From positions 243,459,447-243,523,446 of the forward strand of contig CM077158.1 in assembly GCA_039583875.1 (NCBI GenBank): 64,000 nucleotides of DNA, in the 5' to 3' direction. A program made the position numbers and the translations under genes. Shown one piece after another: positions 31,801 to 46,200 of this stretch (the first letter of the stretch is position 1; each line of letters begins with the position of its first letter). Source of the stretch: Platanthera guangdongensis (taxonomy: Eukaryota; Streptophyta; Magnoliopsida; Asparagales; Orchidaceae). Under the pieces are notes generated by a model. The model was not told the origin of the DNA and made no database searches. It saw only the letters and a program-made list of their open reading frames with translations.

Positions 31801-34800
31801 TGATTAATTAATAAAAATTAATTAATACCAATTAATCACACCAAATAATTAAGGCAGTTTCCATATGCGCGCTCCGGTGGTCCCGACTATGGGTGGCTCC
31901 TCGGCAAATGTGCGAGGGTAACATTATGCCGGTCTTGAAAATTGGCCTTACCCTCAAGGCCAAGTTTTAATAGTTTGTCAGGGGTATTTAAGAATGGGAG
32001 CGAGGTCTAATTCGTGGATGTTTGGTGGGAAGGAGAGGAAAAGATGGGAAAGTAAAATTAAAGGGGGGTGAGTCGGGTGACAACTAATAAAAGTTAAAAA
32101 AGAGGAGATATGGTTTGGAGAAAATGAAATAAAAAGCATGTGATGTGAGTTGTCCTTTAGTGGGAGAGAGCGGCTGGCAACATGGGAAAGAGGCACAGGT
32201 GAGGTGCACGGAATTTATGAAGAGGCTGAGGCGGAAGCAGAGATAAATTTCACCTGGGTGAAAATGTGGTTAAATTAGATGAAAAAAGAGGAAAACGTTG
32301 GCAGTGAACCCGACAAGTGCGCCAGGCAAGCAGGGGGACTCAAGAGAAAAAGGTAATGATGGCGTGTGAAGAAGGAGATGGACGCGACACAGGCCATAGG
32401 TGGAGGCACCTGCGCGGGCTTCCATCAATAATGCGGGAAAGTTTCCTGGCGGAAGCGAGGGTCGGGAGGCCGCACCGATTGAGGAAGGGGAGACGCCAAT
32501 ACTGGCGGGGAAGTAGCGCTGTGGTTGAATGGCGGGAGGCCTCGATGTGGAGCGGCTGGCCCCATCGACGACATTGACAGGCGGGTTGTAGGCGGCGGAA
32601 GCTTGATCAGCGAAGACATCGTTATCGTTGGAATCGTCAGTATCGATGGCATCGTCGCTGGGATCGACGGTATCGCTGGCATCGCCGCCGCTAGGTGCCT
32701 TCTCCTGCAATGTGGAGGTCAGATCACGTGATGTCGTGGACTGTGAGCGGAGTGGTGATGGAGAACAGTCCCAACGAGCCGCGAGGCGCAGTAGACTCGC
32801 GTGGAGTGACCCAAGGCAGTGTTTGTGGTCGTCGAGGCGGCGTTCGATGGAGTTGAGACTGCTGTCCAACGTGGCATGATCCCCGACGACTTCGAACAAG
32901 CGGACGGGACCGGTAGGTCGGACCATTGTTACGACTTGAGAAGAAATACGAACAAGAACGAGACACGATTGCACTAATAAAGAACGCAGATACATTCCAA
33001 AGCGAACTCTGGCCAAGATCAAGGAGGCTGGGTCCTCCAATAATCCCTCTCTCAAATGAGATCCCAAAATCCTAAAGATCCAATGATGAGCAAACATCTA
33101 AATCCCTCCCACTAATATAGACGAGGGAGGGAAAACATTATAAGGAAATAAACTTAATTAATATGCCTTAATTAATACTAATTAATATTAATTAATAACA
33201 ATTAATTAATATTAATTAATTAATAACAATTTATTAAGGCGGTTTACATATGCGCACTCCGGTGGTCCTGGCAATGGGTGGCAAAAGGAAACTTCTCAAG
33301 TTGTATAAATTAACCAGTAGAAACACAGACATCACTTTCAAAAGGGAACAAAAGGGAACTTCTAAAGTTGTATAAATTAACCAGTAGAAACAAAAGGGAA
33401 CTTCTCAAGTTGTATAAATTAACCAGTAGAAACACAGACATCACTTTCAAAACAAAAGATGGCCCAAAGTTCCATGATGCCAATCTGCAATACCATCCTT
33501 GACAGTTCTGCACACTATCCTAGGGCTATTTGTATTAATTTTTTCTCATCTCATGCGTTTTAACATTTTGGGTGTTTTACATAATATTTGAATCTCATCG
33601 TGAACGGTTCTGGCTAATGCCTGTTATAATCTTTTTTTTTCTGTTGGTATATTGGGATAAATCCTACCTAGTGAATATGAAGGATGAAAATGATAACTTT
33701 CTGAAGTGTAAAATAAGTTTAACTGAATTCAGTTTCATTTGGCTATGATTTAAATTTCCAGTTACCATGTTTCTCGAAGTCTGTAATTTTTTTGCTCAGC
33801 CTTGGTCAGCTTTTATGATTATGTTGTACTGTCTACCGTACTGCAAGGTTGCATTGCAAAATAGATTTTCAGAGAAATATCTCTGAAGGAGATGGAATAA
33901 TTTCCTGTATACATTGTTGCTATGACTTTAAGTTTTTGTTTTTCCGGCCATAACTTATAAGTTAATAGTGTTGAATTTTAAAAATAGTTGCTTTGTTATA
34001 GATAGTTTTACCTACCGTTTCAGGTGGAACAGTTGCATAAGATTTTTAAGCTATGTGGTTCTCCTTCAGAGGAATATTGGAAGAAATCAAAGTTGCCACA
34101 TGCAACGATCTTTAAACCACAACATCCATATAAACGGTGTATAAAAGAGACTTTTAAAGATTTTCCTCCATCATCATTTTCAGTTATTGAAACTCTTCTT
34201 GCAATTGAACCAGCTGAACGTCAAACTGCTTCTGCTGCGTTGGAGAGCGAAGTGAGTTTATATATTGAGATTGTATGAAATTCTGTTACTTCCACATTAA
34301 TTTGAGTACCGAAATTTGCATTATTATATTCTTACTCAATGAAGTTATATCCTTCATCCTGTTAAAAGGGAAAAACATGTTAAAGCTGCTATCTATCAAT
34401 CATCTTGTAATGTGGCTTACAATGTTCTTACTAGTGCTGTAATTCTTTTAGTTCTTTACAGTGCCAGAACAAAATGGAACTCAGGATTTCACAGCTAAAA
34501 TGAAGCGTTTGAATTACTATATTTGTTTTTTTTTCTAGGAAGCTTGTGGTTAAACTGTAATACCCATACTTAATTTAGCAATAATTTAAAAGATGTCTAG
34601 TCGTGATATGAAACAAATTAAGCAACAACAATAAAATTGGTACAATACAGTAAAGATGATAGAAATAACTGAAGTATGCAGAGGAAACAAAAGATTGGTG
34701 CTAAATTTAAAGAAATATCTCAGTAATTGTTTCATGGAGCTACCTAGAAATATGAAAGACAATAAATTTGAATACTGAAATTTAAACACTGTCTGATACA

Positions 34801-37800
34801 ATCAAGTCCATATAAAAGACATACAACATTCTAAGAGAAAAGAAATGAAATAAAATTGTGTAAACCCTCGGAAGCTCATCCTAAGCGAATCGTCCTATCT
34901 GATTCTCCTGTAAAGAAAAATTTGAAGACAGATTGACCCACTTGTAAGTAAGAAAGACTTTTCCCCCAAATGACACTAAAACATACAGCTTTTAAATATA
35001 CATGAATATTTAAATGCAATATTTGATACTAAAAAATATTACTAATTAAAATTCTATTCATGTTTTTTCTATAAAAATAATTTTATGAGCATGAATCATC
35101 TTTTCTATGTTTTATCATATTCTAGATTTTCTCAAAACTCCATATCATTAAAGCGTAGATATTTTTAAGTTCTGAGTTCTTATCTAAAGTTGAGATGTCT
35201 CATTTTCAGTTTCTTTTTATTGTTGGTTTCATGAATGACTAGGCATAATCTAGAGATTTTAATCCCTTACGACAAACGTAAGAGCTCTAATATGTCACAA
35301 GACATGGACTCGCATCTAAAAATTAAAATCAAGTCCATATAAAAGCAATACAACATTGTAAGAGAAAAGAAATGATATAAAAATTGTGTAAGCCCTCGGA
35401 AGCTCATCCTAAGCGAATCTTCCTATCTGATTCTCCTGTAAAGAAAATTCTGAAGACAAATTAACTCACTGGTGAGTAAGATAGACTTCCCCCAAATGAC
35501 TCTAAACATACAATTTTTAAATATACATGAATATTTGAATGCAATATCTGATGCTAAAAAATATTACTAATTGAAATTCTATGCATGTTTTCTATAAAAT
35601 TAATTTTATGAGCGCAAATCATCTTTTGTTGTCATATTCTAGATTTTCTTAAAACTCCATATCATTAAAGCATAGATATTTTTAGGTTTTGAGTTTGTTA
35701 GAGAATACTAGGAAAAATAATGTATTGGCCCATTAACTTGGCCCATGTAGGATTTTGTATTTAGTCTCATATTGTTTGTAATTTGTATAGCTAGATCTTA
35801 CTCTCCTCTCTCCTATATATTTGTACTTATACTTGTTTTTTGGCATTCAAGAAGTATATACAAGGTTTGAATCTTTCTCTACATGGTATCAGAGCCATAC
35901 GGTCTGGCCTGTTCTTTTCTAACCGCTCCTCCTGCTAACCGGGCGGCTTGTTCTCTTGCTTAACCGCAATGTCTTGCGGCCTCCTCCCTTTCTAACCGTG
36001 GCTTCCCGCGCGGTTAAGATTTTCTAGCCGCTCCTCTCTCTCTCTTTCTCTCGTGGCTTCCACTTCTTCTTCTCCTCTCGCCCCCCTCCCTTTTATAAAT
36101 TTCTCGGTCAGGTGGGGTCCTCTTCTTCTAACCGCGCAGTTTCTTCCCGGTTATCCGCTTTCTTTCTATCCGCCGCGGTCTCTCTGTCTACCCGCCTTCT
36201 CGCTCTCTCTTCTCTTCTCGCGCGACTTCTTCTCTTAGTCGCTGCGACTTCTTCTCTTAGTCGCTGCGACTTCGTTTTTTCGCCGCGGCTTTCCTATCCG
36301 CTGCCTGCACCGCATCTTGGTCGCGACATCTCTCCTTGCCGCTGGTGTGCTCATCGTGGTCTTCTTTGCTTAGTCGCTGCGGTTTTTGCCCCCTGCGGTT
36401 TCCCTTCCCGCTGTGGTTGGTTTCCCCTTTCCTCATCTCCCGTGGATCCACCTCCCTTTTCTCTTTTTGTCGCACAACCTCTTCTCGGTCTTATTGTTGC
36501 GGCCTCTTCTCTTGCCGCGCGGTCTCCTTGTCACACGGAATCTTATCGCTCTTGTCGCAAGGAGTTCTTTACCGCCACGACCTGTCTCTGGCCTCAAGTT
36601 CTCTCCTTGTCGCGCGGTCTCCTTCTTATCGCACAAAGTTCTTTCTTGCTGTGACCGCTGCGGACTGTCTCGCGGACTATTTCTTACCAATCTTTTTGTG
36701 GTTTGCTTCTCACCGCACGGTCCGGTGCTTGTTCGCCATGTTTGATCTTGGCGCGGTCTGCCTCTTACCGCTGTGGCTTGTTTCTATCCGCTGCAGGCTC
36801 TCTTCTATCCGCTGGTCGTGGCCTTTCTTGCCACTGGTGCGTTGTCACCGTGACCGCTGAAGACTGTTTCCTACCGCGCTGGTCGTGGCCTTTCTTGCCA
36901 CTGGTGCGTTGTCACTGTGACAGCTGCAGGCTGTTCCTTGCAAGATGTTCAGCTGTCCTTTGGGCTCTGTAGTGTCTATTTCCGTTGGTGGTACCTCCTG
37001 CCTTGCTCATAGCTCATCCTGGATTTTGGATTCTGAGGCCTCTCAACACATTATCTCACGAAAACCACCACAATATTTGAACTCTATGCATCCCAAGTTC
37101 ATCACTTTTGCTAGTGGGGACACCATTCCCTTTTCTGGCGCGGCTGATATTCACCTTACTCCCTCCATTACTCTTCGCTCTGTCCTTCATGTTCTGGGCT
37201 CTCCTTTTAACCTTCTCTCTATTGGTCGACTCACTACTGATCTTGACTGTGATGTAAGTTTTTCTTCCAACTTGTGTGTTGTGCAAGATTGCAAGACGCA
37301 GACTGTCATCGGAAAAGAGCATTTGTCGAATGATCTCTATATCCTTGACCCATCTTCCCCAACGGTGTTGCTCTCTATTAGCTCTGTTGATTGACATCGA
37401 CTCCTTTAAACATACTCCAAAAATCTCTCCTCGAAATATCCCTCCAAGAGTTCACGTGTGAGTCTTGTATCTATGGGAAACATCATGGGTTTACATTCTC
37501 ACCACATAGTACTCGGAGTCCTACTCCCTTTGATCTAGTACACTCCAATATTTGGGACCCTACAAAATTGCGAGTGTTTTTGGATATCGTTACTTTGTCA
37601 CATTTGTAGATGACTACTCTCGGTTGACCTGACTGTATCTCCTTGGTGACTGCTGTGAATTACCTGGTATATTCCGTACTTTTTTCATTGAAACTCGCAA
37701 CAAGGTTTCCACTGCAATTTAAAACCCTCCGCACTGATAATGCCCGTGAATACACTAGTCATGCATTTGCACACCTATGTGCTGAGTTTGAGATCATCCA

Positions 37801-40800
37801 TCAAACCTCCTGTGCTTATACCCCCCAACAAAATGGCGTTGCTGAACGCAAGAATCGTCACCTGTTTGAGGTCACCCGTTCTCTTATGATTTAAATGAAT
37901 GTTCCCAAACAGTATTGGAATTTTGCGGTTTCTACCTCCTGCACTCTTATTAATCGCATGTCTTCCTCTATTCTCAATTTTGCGTTTCCCATCAATCTTC
38001 TTTTCCCCTCCAAACCTCTTTTCTCTATCACCCCTCGCGTGTTTGGTTGTGTGTGCTTTGTTCATCATCTTGGCCCGTCCACTGACAAACTTGCTCCACG
38101 TGCCACTAAATATATGTTTGTGGGTTACTCTCGGACTCAGAAGGGCTACGTTTGCTTTTCTCTCAAGGATCACAAGATTGTTACTTTTGCGGATGTCTCC
38201 TTCCTCGAAGATCAGCCATATTACTCTCAGCCAGCTGATTCTCCACTTCTGCCACCTCTTCTGCGGCCTGCTATCCCTGTTTATTCAAACCTTCCACCTC
38301 CTCTTCCCACGCCCATAAAACCAAACCCACCCCTCCTTCCCACACCAATCCCACCCAAACCACCTATCATCCGTGTGTATAATAGACGTCCTTCTTCGTC
38401 TACTTCCCTACGGGAGATGTCATCCTCTAATGATATATTGCAGCCTGCGGATCCGGCAACAGGTTCCACTGCTCACCCGATGGCGAACTATGTTTCTTTA
38501 CACCGCCTCTCTCTGGAACTTCGACAAAGTGCTCTTTCTTTATCCTCTATTACCACTCCTAATTCTGTGCAGGAGACTCTCCAACATCCCAGATGGCGGG
38601 AGGCTATGAACGAGGAAATGTCTGCTCTTTGGGCAAACCACACTTGGGATCTGGTCCCGCTTCCTCCTAGACAAACTTGTGTGGGATGTGAGTGTTTACC
38701 GTCAAACAGGGTCCGGATGGGACGGTTCACCGTTTGAACGCTCGTCTAGTAGCTCGCGGTTTCACTCAACAACAAGGTCTGAATTATGATGAGACTTTTT
38801 CTTCAGTCGCTAAACTCAATATTGTTCGTGTGTTGATCTCACTCGTTGTTCACCGCCACTGGCCATTGCACCAACTGGATGTCAAAAATGCTTTTCTTAA
38901 TGGCGATTTACTGGAGACCGTTTATATGCAGCAACCTCCCGGGTTTGAAACCACGGGAGAGTCTCGTGTCTGTTGTCTGAAAAAGTCTCTTTATGTTCTC
39001 AAACAGTCTCTTCGGGCATGGTTTGATAAATCCAGTAAGACCTTTAATGCTGTTGGGTTCACTCAGAGTCGGGAGACTTCTCTCTGTTCACTCATCACCG
39101 TCCAACATGCACAGTGATTCTTTTGGTATATGTGGATGATATTCTGATTATAGGAGACGATCTTTCAGGAATACAGATGATCAAACAATATCTGGCAACT
39201 GTGTTTCAAACAAAGGATCTGAGAAGCATTCAATATTTTCTTGGTCTCGAAGTGGCTCGGAGACCAGATGAGCTTGTGTTATCTCAGAGAAAGTACTGTC
39301 TTGACTTACTTCATGATGCGGGCTTTTCTGGATGCAAGTCTGCTGACACTCCCATGGATATCAATCACGAGCTTTGTGCTTATGCCTCGGACTCTGACGT
39401 GCTCCTTCTGAATTCAGAGTATTATCGTCGTCTTGTCGGAAAGCTAGTATATCTCACTGTTAGTAGACCTGATATATCATTTGTTGTTGGAGTTGTTAGT
39501 CGATTCATGCATGAGCCACGCATCTCTCATCTTCAGGCAGTCGAGCGTATTCTTCGATACTTGAAGACTGCTCCTGGACAAGGATTTGTATACAAGCCCT
39601 CTTCGTCTCCCTTATCTTTGATTGCATACTTTGATGTTGATTATGCTGGCTCTTTGGATGACCGTCGTTCCACAAGTGGATACTGCACTTACTTTGGAGG
39701 ACATCATATTACATGGCGCAACAAGAAATAGTTTGTGGTTGCTCGCTCATCTGCTGAAGTCGAGTATCGATCGATGGCTGCAGTTGTATCTGAGCTCACA
39801 TGACTTGAGGGTCTCCTTGATGATCTAGGAGTCAAGCTCTACTCACCTGCCACTTTATTTTGCGACAGTCAAGCTGCTATACACATTGCCAAGAATCCGG
39901 TCTTCCATGAACGGACAAAACATATTGAAGTTGACTGTCATTTCATTCGGGAGAAGGTTCAGTTGAAGAAGATAGAGTTAACACATGTTCATGCTGCTCA
40001 GCAAGTTAATGACATCCCCACCAAGGCCTTACCACAACATCTCTACTATCAGTTCTTGTCCAAGCTTGGTGCCTACGATTTGTACGCTCCAGCTTGCGGG
40101 AGAGTGTTAGAGAATACTAGGAAAAATAATGTATTGACCCATTAACTTGACCCATGTAGGTTTTTGTGTTTAGTCCCACTTTGTTTGTATAGCTAGATCT
40201 TACTCTCCTCTCTCCTATATATTTGTACTCATACTTGTTTTTTGGCATTCAAAAAGTATATACAAGGTTTGGATCTTTCTTTACAGAGTTCTTATTTAAA
40301 GTTGAGATGTCTCATTTTCACTTTCGTCTTATTGTTGGTTTCATGAATTACTAGGCATAATCTAGAGATTTGAATCTCTTATGACAAACGTAAGTGCTCT
40401 AATATGTCACAGGACATGGACTCGCATCTAAACAATTTCCAGTCCATCATTTTTATGTGCAGCCATTACATCTTCGCGGAAAATTGTTTTTGGAAATTCT
40501 TCTAGTCAAATCCTCTTTGCCAAATCAGTTATTTCAAGAATTCTAACTCCATAAATAATAACGTTTCTGATATTTTCTGATTATGACATACATCACATGG
40601 AATAATACACAATTGTTACATTCTACGGTATTTATGTTATATTTTTTGTTTTTGAATTCTCTAGTTTCTGTTTCATCCCATATTCTATATTATGTACATT
40701 GTTCATATACCAAATGTAATGATTTTAATGTCATATTTCATGTGATTAGCACTAATGGCATTCTTCCACTCCATTCTTTTGTATAATTATGAAACTAAAA

Positions 40801-43229
40801 TATTTACGCCAGCTCAAGTTGGATACAATCTAGTATTGTTTTGCTTCATTGACAGTAAATCTGCTTACTAAGCTTTCTTGTTTTGGAAGCACAAAAATTA
40901 TTTTCTGACATGTACTTTTTTTGCTTTACAAGTTCTTCACAACACCACCTTTTGCATGTGAACCCTCAAGTTTGCCCCAGTATCCTCCCAGCAAGGAGAT
41001 GGATGCTAAATTAAAGGATGAAGAAGCAAGAAGGTTTTGGATGATCCTCTCAATAATTTCAATACATAGTTTAATTCTATTCATTAAAGTTTTTTTTCTT
41101 AATTTTTAAATTCACTTTTCAAAAAAAATATAAAGAAAAAAATTCATCTTTTTTACTTCGGAACAGAAGCTGAACTTTTCGTCTATTTCAAGCTTTAAAC
41201 AGTAGTAACATGTTGAATCCTTTTCTGTCCGATCATGAAATATTTTCAGGCTGTTCTCAGCACGTTAACTTCACAATGTAGTATGTTGTAAGCCATTCTT
41301 CATCATCTCTGGAAAGAAGTAAATTGTGGTTGTTGCTTTAGAAAACATGATATTTTTGTTGTAATCCACATTCTAAAACTAGAAATATGTGATGAAATAT
41401 ATTCATACATAGGTGGATCAAGAAAAGCCTCAAAGCAGATCGCAAAAATATTTCTATCCAAATTGTAGAAGAATTTTCTTAGCCCGTATAAAAGCCCCGT
41501 GTAAAGACCCACTGTTGGCATATTGAGTTTAGTCTCACATCTTGGTTTGGAGTTGAGCTTTCACTCCTTCGTATATATGTTTGTACGAATCCTTGTATTT
41601 AAATTATTATAAGAAATAAAGTCTTTTTCCTTTTGTATTTTAACTTTTTACGTGATATTAGAGCCGCACGATCCAAATCGGTGCACTATAAACAATTCAA
41701 TCCTCATAATTTTTAAGTACTCGTAGATGCTTCTCCCTGTATATCTGGGCACTTGCATGTTCCCTGCTATTCATGGATTCCACGAATGAGACAGCCCTCC
41801 CGTTTTTTTATAGACCCTCAGTGTACCAGTTTCTTGCCTCCTACGAGACTCACAACTCTTCTGTCATTCGTCAGTACTCGTTGCCTCAACTCCTCAGCGA
41901 TCGTGCGAGACTTGCTGCCAAGATCTTACTGCGTCTTCGTGTTACGGGACCTGGGGTATACGCCCTTTACTCGTCCGAGACTTCCTATCGAGCTTTCTCC
42001 TAAGCTCGCAAGCACTAGCAGAGACTCGCCATCCTTCCTGACTATTAGCGGGACCTCGCAAAAACTCTTTGGACTCACAAACCAACCTTCTTGCTACTTT
42101 CTCTTATGCTCGCAGGAACTCTCCATCCTTCCCGACTGCTAGCGGGAACTCGCCATCCTTCCCAAGTGCTAGCGGGAACTCACCATCCTTCCTTGCTGTT
42201 AGCGAGAACTCGCAGGAGCTTACTGACTAGGAAGCACCGGTACGGGTACGACTACCGTACGATACGTATCCGGTACGACGGTACGACAAAATTTTTAATA
42301 CAAAGATACGGGTACGGCGGGATACGTTGTATTAAATATAATAAATATGTATATATATCTCACAAATGTAATTAAAAGTCTTCAAAACAATATTAGATCT
42401 AATATAATTGCATAAATCATCAATTTTTATACTTTATACATACTAAACAACATGAGTATGAAAAACTAACAGCGCATGTATATAGTAAAAAAAATAAAAT
42501 AATATAATTTAAATCAAATTCTTTATAATTTTAACAATAAAAAGATACTTAAATCTGAAGCGCATTTTGTTATAAACAAACACCGCTAAATGCATTTATG
42601 GTTCATAAAATTTTCTTTTCTAAAAGTCACACAAAAGTCTTTTGTTTACTTTAGAAAACATACTCTATCACAATATGCAAAACGATCTGACAAGTCCAAT
42701 GTATCTACAGGTTAGAGTAATAGGTGTATCCGTCGAGTATCGGGTATGTACCGGTACCGAATACGTATCCGGTACCGGTATGTGACCCTCATGGAAGTAT
42801 CGGTGCTTCATTGCTTACTGATTTATTCCTTCTACCTGCACTCCTATAGATATCCCGTCCGATGACTTCCTTCTGCAACCTACTGACCCGCTGCTCCTTT
42901 GTGGGACCCCGTGGGTTCACTCCATTAGTGCTCGCTCCAGCTCTTTTTTGGCAATTGAGGCTTCATTTGGTTTAGCGGTTGTGGTTGTAAAAGGAGTTGT
43001 TGTAAATGGAGGTTTGTAAATAGAGCTGTTGGAAACTGGTTGGTGGAAATGAAAATTTGTTTGGGTAGTTTGTGTTTGCAAAGCTGTTCGGAACAGAGAA
43101 CCGTTTGACAATATAACGATGGCGTTTTATAAATATTTTTTGATAACGATTATGGGCAAATCCATTTTAAATAGGTTTTTTTGTAATCTATTTTAAAAAT
43201 ATTTTGTGCACTGTTATGTGCAAATCATA

Positions 43230-43261
<32 letters not shown>

Positions 43262-46200
43262 TAAGATTGCTGTTCAAACTATATACTTTAGCATAAAAAA
43301 TAATTATCCTCCGCCGTCCCTCCGCCATGCCTCCGCCAAGCCTCTGTCGTGCTTCAGCGCTGCTCCGCCGTCGGCGACCTTCCCGGATCCCACCGGCGGG
43401 TTTGTCGGTGTCCGGCGTGTACAATCCCGTATTTGCAGAGTAGGGCCCCAAACAAGGCGCAAGACTTGGTGCACGTTTTTAAGCTTTTTGGGAGTTTTGC
43501 ACTCCTGTAGCCAATTTTGGGTGGACCTGCGTAATATACTAGTAGGGGGAGGAAATATTTGTCTCCCCCCCCCTCGACCCCTTTGAAGAGTCGCCCAGGC
43601 CCCAGTTCGCCAGCTCGCCAGACCGCCGTCTCGCCAAGCAACGCCAGACCGCCGTCTCGCCAGACCGCCGTCTCGCCAAGCAGGCCGCCAGCTCGCTCGA
43701 CCGCGTCTCGCCAGACCGCCGTCTCGCCAAGCAACGCCAGACTGCCGTCTCGCCAAGCAGGCCGCCAGCTCGCTAGGCCGCAACTCGCCAAGCCGGCCCC
43801 AGCTCGCCCAGCTTCAGCTCGCCTAGTCGCCTCAGCACGCCAGGTCGCCACTCGCAGGCCGCCTGTTCGCCCAGGACGCCCCTCACTTCTCGCCTGACTG
43901 CCAGCTCGCCCGGCTTGAGGGACTACCCCTGATGGACTGCAATTAGCTGCTTAGTACAGCGGGATTTGGCTGTTGGCAGCCCATCCCGGGGGAATTTCAG
44001 TAATTTTCAGAGCAGTAGAGGTTGGTTATTTGCAGGACATTCCCAGAAAACTATAAATAGGCCCTTAGGGGTGACTTGGAGAGACGACTTCTTCACTCTC
44101 TCTTCATCCTCTAAGCCACCTAGCTCAGCATTGGCTAGGGAGGGGGAGATCACCAAGGTCTCCCGGGTGTGAGGTGGGAACTCCACGCTAGAGCCGAAGG
44201 TCTGTTCCTAGTTTCCTGAGTCTTTGGTCCGTGACATCCCCCCGAGTGCAGTAAGTGTGAGGTCACCCCTTTCAAGGGACCCCGAACTCCACAAGAGACT
44301 GATTTCTCAGTTTCAACACGGCGACCCCGCCAGTTGGCTCCGGGAAGGCAGCCGACGGCTGCACCGTCTGCGGCAACCCAAAAATAGAATGGATTTGGAG
44401 CTCCACCTCCTCCGCCATGTTTTCTGCACTTTTATCGCTAAAGCTCGTACTTAATTGTTGCACTCGGTAAAAATCCTCGGAACTGATAATGCACACGAAT
44501 ATACAAGTCTCGATTTTCTGAAAACTTGTGTTACGTTTGGTATTATCCAGCAAACCTCCTGTGCCTATACACCGCAATAAAATGGCGTCGTTGAACGAAA
44601 GAACCACCACCTTCTTAAGGTTGTTTGCTCTCTTATGTTTCAAATTGCAGGTTTCCAAGATCTATTGACACTTTGCAGTTTCCACCGCATGCTATCTAAT
44701 TAATCGCATGTCCAATACCATTCTTAACTTTGCGATGTCGTTCTCCATCCTCTTTCCTTCGCGACCACTCTTCCCTTTGACTCCTCGTGTCTTCAGCAGT
44801 GTTTGCTTTGTCCATCATCTTGATCCTGCCATGGTCAAATTGTCACCACACGTTACCAAGTATATGTTTGTTGGCTACTCTCGCACACAAAAGAGCTATG
44901 TGTGTTAATCTCCCACCATTCAAGAACTCGTTACATCTGGGGAGGGGGTGGATAGTGGGGAAGTGGGCTGCTGTTATTGGGGAAGTGGGGCTGGTTAGGA
45001 GATAGTGAGAGGTTATGAATGAAGTAGTGGGGTTAGTGAGGAGCTAGAGGCGGACTGTGGTGCGACCATAGAGGTGTTTTCCGGCGATCGCCGAAAAATT
45101 GAAAATGAAGGAAACTTGGAGAGTGATGGTGGAGGTTTGCCACAGGTGGTTGGGGAAGGTTTTTCGGTGATCGTCAGAGACAAGAAATGAAGGAGATTTG
45201 AAGGGGAAAGGGGGCTGTTTTGGTGGTGTTTGGGGAGGGCAATATTGGGTGGCTGGCCGGTGGTTGTAGAGCAGATTTTTGGGTTGCCGGAGGGCGAGGG
45301 CGAGGGCGGCGGCGGCGGCGGCAGGGAAAGAGGGCTGTCAGCTAGTGGAGGTGGGGAGAAAGGGGGGCCGACCAAGTATGGCGTTGGAGGGGTTGCTGGC
45401 TAAGATAGGTGGAGGGGATGGGGAGGAGATAACTTTCAAGCTTCGCACTTGGATTTCTGGCTTCGGCTTTAGGTGATCAAAAAGAGTAATTTCTTCTTTA
45501 CTCTAACTTTCGATGTCTTCCAATTGAATCATCTATCCATATTTATAAACTATTGGCCATCATGGACGGTCATGATTCTCTGATCATGACGGTCCTTAAA
45601 ATACATAAAAAAATTTAAAAATGCATAAAAATAACTAAAAATCACGTATCGTCGATCTGCATAAAATGCACGACTCTGATTATTGTGCAGGTTGACGTGT
45701 ATCGCGATCCCCATCAGAACATAACCTAAATGCTTCACTTTTTACGGTTCTCTTTGGTTTGAACTTTGAAGGAATTGGATGGAACCTAAATGTAATTTTC
45801 TTCATAATTTCATGTTTGATGATTCATTCAAAGGTAATTAACAGATTATTGGTGTATAACCCATAATTCGTTGAGATCAGATGCGACCGATGATTGCCTA
45901 GAAGATCTCGCCCACCTAGGACGAGTGCAGAAGAAGTCACCTCCCAGGTGCGAGATCCAGGCTCCCAGGGGCGAGTTTCAGGCTCCCTGGGGCGAGTACA
46001 GCCCCCCAGGGGCGAGTTCCAGGTTCACATGGGCGAGTTCTAGGCTCCCTGGGGGAAGTGTAGCTCCCCAGGGGCGAGTTCCGGACTCTCTGGGGCGAGT
46101 GCAGCCCCCAGGGGCGAGTTCCAGGTTCGAGGCGAGTGGCGAGTCCCAGCTTCACCGGACACTCGCCAACCCCAGGATACCTCTTTAGGTCTGCTAATAG

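Larger units (their letters stand above)
35696..40285 (+). mobile_element. Full-length Copia element with perfect target duplication
   Basis: 5' LTR 35696-35883 and 3' LTR 40105-40285 (188 and 181 bp) both start TGTTAGAGAATACTAGG and end TTTACA/TCTACA. GAGTT flanks both sides (35691-35695 and 40286-40290). Primer site TGGTATCAGAGC at 35884-35895; a purine-rich GCGGGAGAG precedes the 3' LTR. The LTRs differ by about ten substitutions and one 7-bp indel. It lies in kinase intron 4, sense to the gene. No gag is recognisable between 35896 and 36944, so the element could not move without help. Confidence 0.95.

Noticed and set aside
36053..36972. Overlapping frames of 119-180 codons in the Copia leader
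   Set aside because: Low-complexity pyrimidine-rich DNA with frames open in all phases. No gag motif or zinc knuckle.
45013..45375. 120-codon Pro/Ser-rich minus-strand frame
   Set aside because: G-rich low-complexity DNA including a GGC repeat, inside an intron, with no recognisable family.
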